The position numbers and the translations under genes were made by a program. The notes beneath the pieces are model-generated. The model was not told where the DNA came from and did not search any database. It saw only the letters and a program-made list of their open reading frames with translations. Shown piece after piece: positions 16,818 to 25,455 of a stretch of DNA of 64,000 bases (its first letter is position 1; the number at the start of each line of letters is the position of its first letter). Source of the stretch: CAZHRC01 sp964533865 (lineage in GTDB: Bacteria > Bacillota > Clostridia > Tissierellales > Peptoniphilaceae). Where the stretch lies: NCBI GenBank assembly GCA_964533865.1, contig CAZHRC010000011.1:1-64000 (forward strand), given 5' to 3'.

Positions 16818-17831
16818 CTAGACGATAAACGGCTGTATGGCGTTAAAGAAGTATCCGACGATAACGATCCCCACTGCACACACCCCTATAAAAAGCGCCA
16901 ATAGTTTGGGTTTTACAGCCTTTCGCAACATGATAAGCGACGGTAGTGAAAGGGTGGTTACTGCCATCATAAACGACAAAACCGTCCCCAGTTGAGCGCC
17001 TTTTGCCAACAGTGCCTCAGCTATGGGAATGGTACCAAAGATGTCCCCATACATGGGAATCCCCACTATCGTTGCCAATACGACGCCAAAGGGATTGTGG
17101 GTGCCCAACAGGCTTGCGATCCACTCTTCAGGGATCCAGTTATGGATTGCCGCCCCAATGCCAACACCGACGACGATGTAGGGAAAGACCTTCTTAAAGG
17201 TCGAAACCATCTGATCTTTTGCATAAGCCAACCGATCCGCTGTAGTCAGCGTCGGCGATTCGATATCCACAGGCGATACATTGAAAATAAAGTCTTCGAC
17301 GTACTTTTCCATTCTCATTCTTTCGATCACCGTGCCACCGATAATCGCAATGATAAGACCCAACAACACGTACAAAATCGCGACTTTTCCTCCAAAAATA
17401 GACATCAACAGCACCAACGATCCCAGATCCACCATCGGCGATGAGATGAGAAAAGAAAACGTCACCCCGATAGGCAGCCCTGCGCTCGTAAATCCTATAA
17501 ACAACGGAATTGACGAACAAGAACAAAAGGGGGTCACCGTACCCAATAGAGCACCCATTGCATTTGCTCCCACCCCTTTAAAACGCCCGAGGATTTTTTT
17601 TGAGCGCTCTGGGGGAAAATAACTTTGGATGTAGCTAATCGAAAAGATCAGCACGCAAAGCAAAAGAACGATTTTAATGATATCGTAAATGAAAAAATGC
17701 AAACTACCGCCCCATCGACTTCCCACATCGATACCTACGGCACCTAACCCTGTTCCCACAAGGTCGTTAAGCCATTTCATCCCAAAGATTTGGGATTGTA
17801 TGAAGTTCCAGCTACTTGTGATCACTTCCAT
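16818..17831 (-). CDS. DUF318/ArsP-type permease
   Basis: A 337-residue membrane protein with about eight to nine helices in two repeats, family PF03773. The pore motif TPFCSCSSIPLF (near residue 100) is characteristic; a cytoplasmic loop around residues 175-205 separates the halves. Relatives export methylarsenite (ArsP) or are unassigned. Placed between arsR and arsC, it probably exports trivalent arsenic, since no arsB or acr3 is seen. Whether it moves inorganic arsenite is not known. Confidence 0.85.
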   Translation of the reverse strand: MEVITSSWNFIQSQIFGMKWLNDLVGTGLGAVGIDVGSRWGGSLHFFIYDIIKIVLLLCVLIFSISYIQSYFPPERSKKILGRFKGVGANAMGALLGTVTPFCSCSSIPLFIGFTSAGLPIGVTFSFLISSPMVDLGSLVLLMSIFGGKVAILYVLLGLIIAIIGGTVIERMRMEKYVEDFIFNVSPVDIESPTLTTADRLAYAKDQMVSTFKKVFPYIVVGVGIGAAIHNWIPEEWIASLLGTHNPFGVVLATIVGIPMYGDIFGTIPIAEALLAKGAQLGTVLSFMMAVTTLSLPSLIMLRKAVKPKLLALFIGVCAVGIVIVGYFFNAIQPFIV

Positions 17832-17873
17832 TTTTTCTCTCCTTGATGTCTCATCCCTTCTACTCTCTTTCTG

Positions 17874-18173
17874 TTAGCAACAGGTGGATTTAACCACTTG
17901 TACCTCTTCCATCGCCTCCAACAACCCTATCGCATAGGCGATCCCCTCAACGTTCAATGAATAATGAGTCCATTTTCCCTCTTTTCGCCCATTGACGACA
18001 CCGCCTTCACACAGAATCTTCATATGATGAGAAAGCGTCGGTTGACTAATGTGAAGTTCTTCTAATAACTCACAAGCACATCTTTCACCATTTTTTAGCA
18101 GATTGAGTATGATCAAACGATTGGAATCGCAAAAAGCTTTAAAAACCTTTGCGTTCTCGATATAATTTTCCAT
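17874..18173 (-). CDS. arsR: ArsR family metalloregulator
   Basis: A 99-residue winged-helix repressor. The arsenite sensor pair is in ERCACELL (Cys32, Cys34), followed by the recognition helix SQPTLSHHMKIL. The protein ends in two cysteines (Cys98, Cys99). It heads the arsR-permease-arsC operon and has a clear promoter directly upstream, so autoregulation is expected. Confidence 0.93.
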   Translation of the reverse strand: MENYIENAKVFKAFCDSNRLIILNLLKNGERCACELLEELHISQPTLSHHMKILCEGGVVNGRKEGKWTHYSLNVEGIAYAIGLLEAMEEVQVVKSTCC

Positions 18174-18205
18174 AGCCCCTCCTCTATATCAGTTTAATTG
18201 TTTTT

Positions 18206-18234
18206 ATCATACCTCTCATATCGATGTTTGTCAA
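18206..18234 (-). promoter_or_regulatory. promoter of the ars operon
   Basis: Minus strand TTGACA (18234-18229), 17 bases, TATGAT (18211-18206), about 30 bases before the arsR start. Confidence 0.8.
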
Positions 18235-18244
18235 TGTGTAAGTC

Positions 18245-18271
18245 AAAAAAAAGATCGGCCTTTGCCGATCT
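18245..18271 (-). terminator. terminator behind the DUF2087 gene
   Basis: On the minus strand AGATCGGC, AAAG, GCCGATCT followed by a run of T. It separates DUF2087 from the ars promoter. Confidence 0.8.
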
Positions 18272-18282
18272 GATCTTTGTCA

Positions 18283-18588
18283 TCACTCTCCACGACCGAT
18301 ACGATCGAGTAACTCCTCCATTGTGGGAGGCGATTTTTCGAGGACGTAATGGGTACAAGCCGTATCTCGATCCAAAAACCGGCAGTTGTACAATTCCCGT
18401 CTAAGCGTCGCCGGATCTTCAAAAGTGTGCCAACGGTTGAGTAGGGCATTGACCTCAGGCTCAGTGTAGGTTTTTTTCTGTTCAAACTTATCCGCTAGAT
18501 AAAAGAGCGCATAGAACTTCATTTTGCGCTTTGCCGGAAACTGTTTGAGCCGACCTTGGCCATCTAAAAAGTTCTAAATCTCATGCAT
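18283..18588 (-). pseudogene. DUF2087 protein with an amber codon near the start
   Basis: The body (MKFYALFYLADKFE, then YTEPEVNALLNRWHTF and LRRELYNCRFLDRD) is a clear DUF2087 domain. The same frame is open upstream and encodes the conserved N-terminal part NFLDGQGRLKQFPAKRK, but a TAG at 18576-18574 separates it from the start ATG at 18588, which has GGAG before it. Either one base has mutated (for example CAG to TAG) or the protein starts late at 18522, where there is no ribosome site and about 20 conserved residues would be lost. Some DUF2087 domains occur in transcription regulators; the function here is unknown. Confidence 0.75.
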
Positions 18589-18648
18589 GGTATGCTCCAT
18601 TTAAAATAAGTGCGGCGCAGACGTCAACCGTCTGCGCTCACCTATATG

Positions 18649-21243
18649 TTATGACTTCTTTTTCTTTGAATAAAAAGTATTGTCCATCGGCAACGAACGG
18701 CGTAGTTCTCCGTCCAATGCAAGATAAGCCCCTTGGGCTGCGGGAGCTGTCGGGATGGTGGCGATTTCGCCGATACCCTTTGCCCCATAGGCCACATCCA
18801 ATAACTCGTCTTTTTCGACGTAAATCGCATGGATGTTTGGAATTTGGTGGGCTCTCAACAATCCCAGAGTTCCAAATTTCGCCTGTGGCACACAGTCTTT
18901 CAATGGCCAGTCTTCAGTCAACGCATAGCCCAATCCCATGAGCACGCCACCTTCAATTTGGCCTTGAATGGCGATAGGGTTAACGACCTTACCCGAGTCG
19001 TGGGCAGCGTATACTTCCTCAACTTTACCCTTTTTATCCAGAAGTACCACGTGGGTCGCAAAACCGTATGCGATGTGGCTCTTCGGATTGGCTTTATCCG
19101 ATCCCAATGGATCAGTGGGTTCAAAGTACTCGTAGAAATACTCTTTGCCTTCGAGTTTGGTTAAGTCGTTATCCACTTGCAACATGTCTTCTTTTAACTG
19201 AGCCGCCGCTCCGCGCACCGCTTCACCAGAGAGCAGTGTTTGGCGCGAACCTGAAGTGGTTCCAGAGTCTGGTGCCAGTTCAGAACTCACGCCCATATTT
19301 TTGATGTTTTTCAACGGCAATTCGGCGGTTTCTGCCACCACTTGAACAAATACCGTCGCACAACCTTGTCCGATTTCAGAAGCCGCACAATAGATTTGAA
19401 CCACACTGTCTTTGACGACTAATTTACAACGGCCTTTGTCTGGTAAGCCAACCCCGACGCCGGCATTTTTCATCGCACAGGCGATACCAGCGCGGTCGCG
19501 GTTTTGTTCGTAAACGTCTTTGACTGCCAACAGCGTTTCTTTCAACGCCGTAGAGACGTCTGCAATCTGTCCATTTGGCAATACAGCACCGGGTTCAATG
19601 GCGTTGCGATAACGGATTTCCCAAGGTGAGATACCGACTTTTTCAGCTAATAGGTTGATATTGGACTCCAATGCAAATTCGCTTTGGCATACGCCAAATC
19701 CACGGAAAGCCCCTGCCGGCGGGTTATTGGTGTAATATCCGTAGCCGCGAATATCGGTGTTTTGGTAGGTATAGGGTCCTACAGAGTGGGTACATGCCCG
19801 CTCCAAAACCGGACCGCACAAGGAAGCGTAGGCTCCAGTATCGAAGTAGATATCGCAATCTAACGCCGTGAATATTCCATTTTCATCACACCCCAAGGTA
19901 AATGTCCCTTCCATGTAGTGGCGTTTGGGGTGGAAGTTCAAAGATTCTTGGCGAGTGAATTTTACTTTTACAGTCTTTTGAAGATTATAGGCAGCTAAAC
20001 AAGCGATGTGCTGAACGGTAACGTCTTCTTTTCCGCCAAAGCCCCCACCGACGAGTTTATTTTCAACGACGACGCGTTCTTGCTCATCAAGCCAACCAAA
20101 CATGATCGCGATTTCTTTTCTCGTATCGTAAACCCCTTGGTCGGAGGTGTAAACTTTTACACCGTTTTTGTATGGATGCGCGATCGCACATTCTGGCTCT
20201 AAAAAAGCGTGTTCCGTAAATGGTGTCTTGTAAGACTCGGTGACCACGTATTTGGAGTTTGCCAATGCGGTTTTCGCATCGCCGCGAGTGACGTGACGTT
20301 TCTGGCACAGGTTGCCATTGGGATGAAGGAGAGGTGCATCTTCCGCCATCGCTTCTTGAATCGTTCTCACTGGGTCTTCCACTTGATATTCGATTTTGAC
20401 GAGTTTTTTCGCTTTTTCGAGAATGCTCTCCGTCTCAGCGACGACCATGCAGATCGCATCGCCCACAGATCGAGTATACTCGCCGACGGGGATAAACACG
20501 TCCCAATCCTGTTGGATATGGCCTACTTTGTTGTTCGGAACGTCTTCCGAAGTCAATACAGCAATAACCCCTTCTAGGGCCAATGCCTTAGAAGCGTCGA
20601 TGCTCAACACTTTAGCCCTTGGGTGTTTTGAACGCACACAAGAACCATGGACCATGTCTTCAACTTCCATATCGTCAGCGTATTCGCCATAGCCCAACAC
20701 TTTTTCGCGGACGTCAATCCGGAATGCCCCTTCTCCCACGCCAAAGTTTTCACCCTCTTCGTGGGCTTCATCGATGACTTTTTCCCCTCGGAGGATCTCC
20801 CCTGCCAATTGAATGCCTTCGATGATCTTTTTATAGCCTGTGCAACGGCAAATATTGCCTTTGATCCCGTATTTAATCTCGTCTTCTGTAGGATCTGGAT
20901 TTTTGTCGAGAACCGCCTTTCCTGCCATAACCATACCCGGTATACAGAAACCGCATTGTACCGCGCCTCGCGCGCCAAATGCATAGACAAAAGCTTCCTT
21001 CTCGAGATCGCTCAACCCTTCAACTGTGATGATGGTCTTTCCCACCGCTTTTTTTGTCGTCAATACACAACTTTTAATCGCTACCCCATCCATGATGATG
21101 GTGCAAGTTCCGCAAGCGCCTTCGCTACATCCGTCTTTCACGGAGAAGAGCTTGAGATCATCTCGCAAATAGCGAAGAAGGGATTTGTCTTCGCTTGTCG
21201 TTCGAAGAACCCCGTTTACAGTAAAACTATAGTTAGCTGTCAT
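18649..21243 (-). CDS. fused molybdenum hydroxylase, selenium-dependent xanthine dehydrogenase type
   Basis: An 864-residue single-chain molybdenum hydroxylase. Residues 1-60 are a plant-type [2Fe-2S] domain (Cys39, Cys44, Cys47, Cys59), residues 80-150 the second helical [2Fe-2S] domain (Cys97, Cys100, Cys132, Cys134), and from about 165 to the end the molybdopterin-binding part with VGGGFGGKED, GAFRGFGVCQ and GEIATIP. The FAD domain of classic xanthine dehydrogenases is absent from this chain. This size and order match the clostridial family annotated as selenium-dependent xanthine dehydrogenase; selenium would be a labile ligand, not selenocysteine. Purine or other N-heterocycle hydroxylation is likely; the substrate is not certain. 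A polyferredoxin gene precedes it. Confidence 0.85.
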   Translation of the reverse strand: MTANYSFTVNGVLRTTSEDKSLLRYLRDDLKLFSVKDGCSEGACGTCTIIMDGVAIKSCVLTTKKAVGKTIITVEGLSDLEKEAFVYAFGARGAVQCGFCIPGMVMAGKAVLDKNPDPTEDEIKYGIKGNICRCTGYKKIIEGIQLAGEILRGEKVIDEAHEEGENFGVGEGAFRIDVREKVLGYGEYADDMEVEDMVHGSCVRSKHPRAKVLSIDASKALALEGVIAVLTSEDVPNNKVGHIQQDWDVFIPVGEYTRSVGDAICMVVAETESILEKAKKLVKIEYQVEDPVRTIQEAMAEDAPLLHPNGNLCQKRHVTRGDAKTALANSKYVVTESYKTPFTEHAFLEPECAIAHPYKNGVKVYTSDQGVYDTRKEIAIMFGWLDEQERVVVENKLVGGGFGGKEDVTVQHIACLAAYNLQKTVKVKFTRQESLNFHPKRHYMEGTFTLGCDENGIFTALDCDIYFDTGAYASLCGPVLERACTHSVGPYTYQNTDIRGYGYYTNNPPAGAFRGFGVCQSEFALESNINLLAEKVGISPWEIRYRNAIEPGAVLPNGQIADVSTALKETLLAVKDVYEQNRDRAGIACAMKNAGVGVGLPDKGRCKLVVKDSVVQIYCAASEIGQGCATVFVQVVAETAELPLKNIKNMGVSSELAPDSGTTSGSRQTLLSGEAVRGAAAQLKEDMLQVDNDLTKLEGKEYFYEYFEPTDPLGSDKANPKSHIAYGFATHVVLLDKKGKVEEVYAAHDSGKVVNPIAIQGQIEGGVLMGLGYALTEDWPLKDCVPQAKFGTLGLLRAHQIPNIHAIYVEKDELLDVAYGAKGIGEIATIPTAPAAQGAYLALDGELRRSLPMDNTFYSKKKKS

Positions 21244-21261
21244 TCCTTCAACTCCTTCGCT

Positions 21262-21816
21262 TTATTTAATTTCTGTCAACACGCCGTTTGCATCCACAAT
21301 ACAGGCCCTCGGACACTTCACTGCACACATACCACAAGCAATACAAACCTCTTGATCGATAATCGCACAGTTGTCGATGACGTGAATCGCATCAGCTGGA
21401 CAGTTTTTCTCACAGATACCGCATGCGATACAGCTCACACTACATTGCTTTCTCGCCTCCGGCCCCTTGGCACCATTGGAACACTGAACGGTGATCACGT
21501 TTTCCGCCAAAGCTATGCGTATAATGTTTTGTGGACAGGCTTTAACACATAGGCCACACCCCGTACACTTCTCGCGATCGATACGCGCGATATGGTTTTC
21601 ATCAATGGCGATTGCGCCAAATTTACACGCCGCCACACAACTTCCTCCACCTAAACACCCATATGTACAGTCATACACCCCTTCAGGATAGGCCTCCAAC
21701 AATGCAGAACAATTCATTCCCGACAACGCCGCTCTATCAATCTCCGATTTTAGTGGGCTACCGCCATTGCAACAAACGATCGCCACTTTTAGTTTGCGTT
21801 TTTTTCGCTTAATCAC
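21262..21816 (-). CDS. RnfB-like polyferredoxin
   Basis: A roughly 184-residue iron-sulfur protein. After VAIVCCNGG it has a CX3C-type cluster region (YDCTYGCLGGGSC) as in RnfB, then three 4Fe-4S motifs: CTGCGLCVKACP, CIACGICEKNCP and CIACGMCAVKCP. It ends 18 bases before the hydroxylase start and probably passes electrons from or to it, taking the place of the missing FAD subunit. The start is uncertain: a GTG at 21816 follows GGAGG at ten bases; a TTG at 21861 would add 15 basic residues. Confidence 0.82.
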   Translation of the reverse strand: MIKRKKRKLKVAIVCCNGGSPLKSEIDRAALSGMNCSALLEAYPEGVYDCTYGCLGGGSCVAACKFGAIAIDENHIARIDREKCTGCGLCVKACPQNIIRIALAENVITVQCSNGAKGPEARKQCSVSCIACGICEKNCPADAIHVIDNCAIIDQEVCIACGMCAVKCPRACIVDANGVLTEIK

Positions 21817-21941
21817 GTAGACATTTCCTCCTATTAATTTTTTCTTTGCGTTTTTCCCCAATGGAAACGATACCGTAAGACACTAATATTATGTAATCCA
21901 TCAAATAAATAACCTGGAAAACCTTCTTGGCCCATGGATAG

Positions 21942-21962
21942 TAATTGACTATAGATCAATTA
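21942..21962. promoter_or_regulatory. dyad upstream of the molybdenum hydroxylase operon
   Basis: TAATTGA and TCAATTA are perfect arms around CTATAGA, about 130 bases upstream of the polyferredoxin. The rest of 21817-22153 is AT-rich without any gene that I can support. A regulator site is plausible; no regulator gene is adjacent. Confidence 0.4.
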
Positions 21963-22153
21963 TTCCAAGGGCTTTCTACTAAAAAGTATATCAGAAAACG
22001 CAGTAACTGGCTACTAGTTTGTCACGCCGGACAAATGGAATACCCTTGTCCAATCTCTTCCTAACCTGTAAATTTACCCTTTCTCCGATATCCTTTCCAT
22101 TGAGTATCGATAAAATATATTTCATTTCTAGCGCAAGTTTCCTCGCCTTCAGC

Positions 22154-22720
22154 CTAGACCTTCAACACGCCGCGAAATCCTCGACTCGAGTAGTAGGACT
22201 CTGCGCCGTTATGATAGACAAATACCGTGGCGTATCTTCGATCGCAAAAAAGCGCTCCTCCCAAGCGACGAATGACCTCCGGCGTTTTTATCCAACTCGA
22301 GGTCTTACAGTCCACCGCTTCCACTTCTTGGAGCATACGGTATTGGTCTTCGGTCATCAACTCGATGCCCATGGCCAAAGCCGATCCCACCGCACTGCCA
22401 CCGGGTTTATTCTTTTTACGCGATTCCAACGCTTCTGGATCGTAGCAAAGGTTTCTTCGACCAACTGGCGTTTCCGGAGAAAAGTCACAAAAAAGATACC
22501 TCTCCGCCTCGCTATCGTAACCGAGCACGTCGGGTTCACCGCCGGTGGCCTCCATTTGTTGCAGGGACCATAAAACAGCGGCGTCCTTTGCCAACCGCTC
22601 GCCGATGGGCTCCCATTTAAGGTCTGGATGGCGCTTTTCACAATCGGCAAAGCGCTTTTCTAAAACCTCGAGAAGGTCCTTTTTCTCCTGATCGGTCAAC
22701 GTTTTTTGTTCTGCACTCAT
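22154..22720 (-). CDS. DUF4256 protein
   Basis: A 188-residue protein matching the DUF4256 family over its full length: WSLQQMEATGGEPDVLGYD, FCDFSPETPVGRRNLCYD, GIELMTEDQYRMLQ, KTPEVIRRLGGALFCDRRY and the C-terminal VYHNGAESYYSSRGFRG. No signal peptide or membrane helix. The function of the family is unknown. Its ATG overlaps the stop of the CPBP protease gene (ATGA), so the two are translated together. Confidence 0.88.
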   Translation of the reverse strand: MSAEQKTLTDQEKKDLLEVLEKRFADCEKRHPDLKWEPIGERLAKDAAVLWSLQQMEATGGEPDVLGYDSEAERYLFCDFSPETPVGRRNLCYDPEALESRKKNKPGGSAVGSALAMGIELMTEDQYRMLQEVEAVDCKTSSWIKTPEVIRRLGGALFCDRRYATVFVYHNGAESYYSSRGFRGVLKV

Positions 22721-23589
22721 TCCGTTTTCTCCTTTAATGCTTTAGGTTTTGAAGCGATCATTTGAGATATGAACAGAAGGATCAAAGGCGCCAACAACAC
22801 CATGACTAACAACCCCACGTGATCAAGTGAAATTTTCGCCAAGGATAACATCAGCAACAAAGCCACGCTGTTGTTGATCCCGTGGATCAAAATCGATGTG
22901 GTGAGACTTCCCGTCCGCACAAATGCTAACGCTAGCAGCGCACCGCAGATCACAAGTTCGATTTTTTGAATCAGGAGTCTTCCACCGCCATGAGCGAGAC
23001 CAAAAACCGTTGCAGACACTACCAATGCAATGATCAAACTGATCGTCTTTGGCAAATGCTTTGAAAGACCATCCCTAAAGGTTCTAAACAAAAATCCTCT
23101 AAAGAAAAACTCTTCGAAAAAGGGTCCCAAGTAGCAAACATTGAGGATAATCAGCGCATCTTTTTTGAACCCTTTTCCAAACCCAAGTTGCACAGCGCCT
23201 TCGATAGTTGTCTTGGCAAGAGCGGGATTGAAGCGCTCGATAAGCTGAACGATAGCAATGTATACCACTGCAATACCAACCCCTGTGGCGATTATCGTCC
23301 CCAACTTTTTCGGATAAAACCCAAAATCTTCTCGTGATACCGGTCTAGCGAATACAAACGCTACAATGATCAGGCAGACCGCCCAAATGACGAATTGGAT
23401 CGCCGTGAGCAACGGCGTGATCTCTGCCATCCCTTTGACTTGGTCTTTGATCTGCAACATTTCCATCAAAGGATAGGGTAGGAGTTGTAAGACGGTAAGG
23501 GTCAGTACAAAACAAGCTAAGCCAATTAACCCCATCCACCATTTCCATGGTCCGTAAGGCAACATTCCATCTATTGATTCTGTTTTCAT
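22717..23589 (-). CDS. CPBP family intramembrane metalloprotease
   Basis: A 290-residue membrane protein with about eight helices. The CPBP (Abi/CaaX protease-like) motifs are present: FFEEFFFRGFLFR near residue 160 (EEXXXR), FGLAHGG near residue 200 and LIHGINNS near 240. Bacterial members serve in bacteriocin immunity or protein processing, or have unknown roles; no bacteriocin gene is nearby. First gene of a two-gene unit with DUF4256. Confidence 0.88.
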   Translation of the reverse strand: MKTESIDGMLPYGPWKWWMGLIGLACFVLTLTVLQLLPYPLMEMLQIKDQVKGMAEITPLLTAIQFVIWAVCLIIVAFVFARPVSREDFGFYPKKLGTIIATGVGIAVVYIAIVQLIERFNPALAKTTIEGAVQLGFGKGFKKDALIILNVCYLGPFFEEFFFRGFLFRTFRDGLSKHLPKTISLIIALVVSATVFGLAHGGGRLLIQKIELVICGALLALAFVRTGSLTTSILIHGINNSVALLLMLSLAKISLDHVGLLVMVLLAPLILLFISQMIASKPKALKEKTE

Positions 23590-23691
23590 TTCAACCTTCC
23601 TTATCTACATATCACGACCTAGTGTATCAAATTGCTCGTGGGATTTGCAAGGGAAAATGACCATCTCTTATCCCTTTGAAAAGTGCCACCT

Positions 23692-23743
23692 TCATGAAAA
23701 AAAAGCATTAAGATGTGATGCAAACCTCAATGCTTTTTCATGA
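23692..23743. terminator. long bidirectional terminator
   Basis: TCATGAAAAA..AAGCATTAAG pairs with CTCAATGCTTTTTCATGA with one mismatch. It ends the RidA transcript on the minus strand. Confidence 0.75.
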
Positions 23744-23789
23744 TAGGATAATGTTGAATTCCGTTCTCCTCAGAAGAACGACTCAGTAG

Positions 23790-25061
23790 TTATGACAAGA
23801 TTGGCGGTGTGCCTTCAGTATTTCCAACAACGGCATCGATTTGAATCAACGCATCGACGGGAAGCGCGGACACGCCTGCAAACTTGCGAGCCGGTACTCC
23901 GTCTGGGAAAAATTTAGCGTATGCGTTTTCGAAAGCTTCAAGCTCGCCTAAGTCTCTCATGTAGACATTGACCTTGACCACATCTTCTAACACGTGATCG
24001 ATGCTCTCGACAATGGCTTTTAGGTTTTTCAAGCACTGTTCCGCTTGCTCAGCAACTCCACCGTCGACTTTTTTACCCATCGTTGGATCGATAGGCAGTT
24101 GCGCCGAGATGTGATTGTAGTGCGAAAAAGCGACGGTTTGAGTGGACATCGGGCATTTTGGCGCCTTATCCGTGTTATTCGCTTCAATGATCAGCCCGTG
24201 TCGGTCTTCAATAGCTTGAGGTGGCGTACCATCGCCGTGGGAGACGACAGCTTCAATTTGAACCAGCGCGTTCATCGGTAACCCTGCTGCTTCGACCACT
24301 GTACGAGCCGGCAAGTATCCCACTGCTCGAGCAATACCAGAATCCGGGAAGAATCTAGCGTACACTTCGTTTACCGCGTCGATATCCGAAAGGTTTTTAA
24401 GGAAAATCGTGGTTTTTACAATGTCGTCCAACGGTACGTCAATGCTTTCTACGATGGTTTTAATGTTTCTCAAACACTGTTCGGTTTGTTCTTTAATCCC
24501 TTCCGCTACAATCCTACCCACTTTCGGATCGATTGGCAACTGAGTACTGATGTTGTTATAGTGCGAAAAAGATACGGTTTGTGTGGATAATGGACAAATC
24601 GGCGCATCAGTCGTGTTGTGGGTCAATTTAATAATGTCACCCGCTTGTGGCTCATTTGGAATCGTACCTTCGCCGTTGGAGATTAGAGCTTCCACTTGAA
24701 CCAAGGCTCCCATTGGCAACGCATCTACCGCAACGACGGTGCGAGTGGGGACATAAGTTGTGAAGAAGGTTTTGTAAACTTCGTCAACCGCATCCATATC
24801 TTGGATATCCGCTAAAGAAACGGTGATTCGAATCACATCGGACATGACGTGGCCTATGCTTTCGACAATAGCCTTCACATTGTCAAAACATTGTTGCGCT
24901 TGAGCCGTGATTCCGCCCTCTACTATCTTTCCCGTTTTGGGATCCACTGGCAACTGAGCCGAGAAGTTGTTGTAGTGCGAGAAAGCAACAGTTTGTGAAC
25001 ATGGACCAAGTTTTGGAGCCTTTTCCGTATTTCTCCCTAAGACTGCATTATTACCACCCAT
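23790..25061 (-). CDS. triple RidA-domain fusion protein
   Basis: A 423-residue protein made of three RidA (YjgF/YER057c/UK114) domains of about 135 residues each. RidA proteins are usually 125-130 residues, form trimers and deaminate reactive enamine/imine intermediates. The repeats begin with SQTVAFSHYNN, STQTVSFSHYNN and STQTVAFSHYNH. The catalytic Arg is kept in all three (Arg107, Arg253, Arg392). The matching acidic residue is Glu124, Glu270 and Asp409. One chain could thus fold like a whole RidA trimer. The ATG at 25061 follows GGAG. Monocistronic between a promoter and terminator. Confidence 0.9.
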   Translation of the reverse strand: MGGNNAVLGRNTEKAPKLGPCSQTVAFSHYNNFSAQLPVDPKTGKIVEGGITAQAQQCFDNVKAIVESIGHVMSDVIRITVSLADIQDMDAVDEVYKTFFTTYVPTRTVVAVDALPMGALVQVEALISNGEGTIPNEPQAGDIIKLTHNTTDAPICPLSTQTVSFSHYNNISTQLPIDPKVGRIVAEGIKEQTEQCLRNIKTIVESIDVPLDDIVKTTIFLKNLSDIDAVNEVYARFFPDSGIARAVGYLPARTVVEAAGLPMNALVQIEAVVSHGDGTPPQAIEDRHGLIIEANNTDKAPKCPMSTQTVAFSHYNHISAQLPIDPTMGKKVDGGVAEQAEQCLKNLKAIVESIDHVLEDVVKVNVYMRDLGELEAFENAYAKFFPDGVPARKFAGVSALPVDALIQIDAVVGNTEGTPPILS

Positions 25062-25230
25062 AATTCTGTTCTCCTTTAGATTTATTTGCTCATACCCTAC
25101 CATTCAAAATTTGCCAAAATGTTAACCTTCTTTTAGAAAACGATTTTATTCTGAGAAGTCTTACGGATTTAAAACCAACACCCCGCTTCCTTTTATGGCC
25201 TACTTTGATTCTGCAAGGCAATTCATAATC

Positions 25231-25259
25231 ATTATATCAAGTTATCTGATATTTGACTA
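25231..25259 (-). promoter_or_regulatory. promoter of the triple RidA gene
   Basis: Minus strand TAGTCA (25259-25254), 17 bases, TATAAT (25236-25231). The leader is about 160 bases. The remaining stretch to 25455 shows no gene; a TATAAT near 25405 probably serves the BFD-like gene. Confidence 0.5.
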
Positions 25260-25455
25260 CTTCTTTACGTTTAATTTTTAATTTTATTGCTCATTTTTAC
25301 CGTATCCATTTTCATGACAACCGCCATCTCCCTTCTTATCGTCATACCCCACAATTATTTTCGTCATCGCTTAAATCCTACTAGCCTTTATCCGCTTTCT
25401 CTTTTATAATAGAAGAGGTTCACGACCAATCCAAAAAAACTAAAGGAGAACAATT

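Noticed and set aside
20647..21552. 301-codon plus-strand open frame
   Set aside because: It is the shadow of the polyferredoxin and the N-terminal part of the molybdenum hydroxylase on the other strand; no start site or family match.
21817..22153. Possible molybdenum-cofactor or purine riboswitch before the hydroxylase operon
   Set aside because: None of the conserved stems or loop sequences were found; only a short dyad is present.
22019..22573. 184-codon plus-strand open frame
   Set aside because: Antisense to the DUF4256 gene, which has strong family matches.
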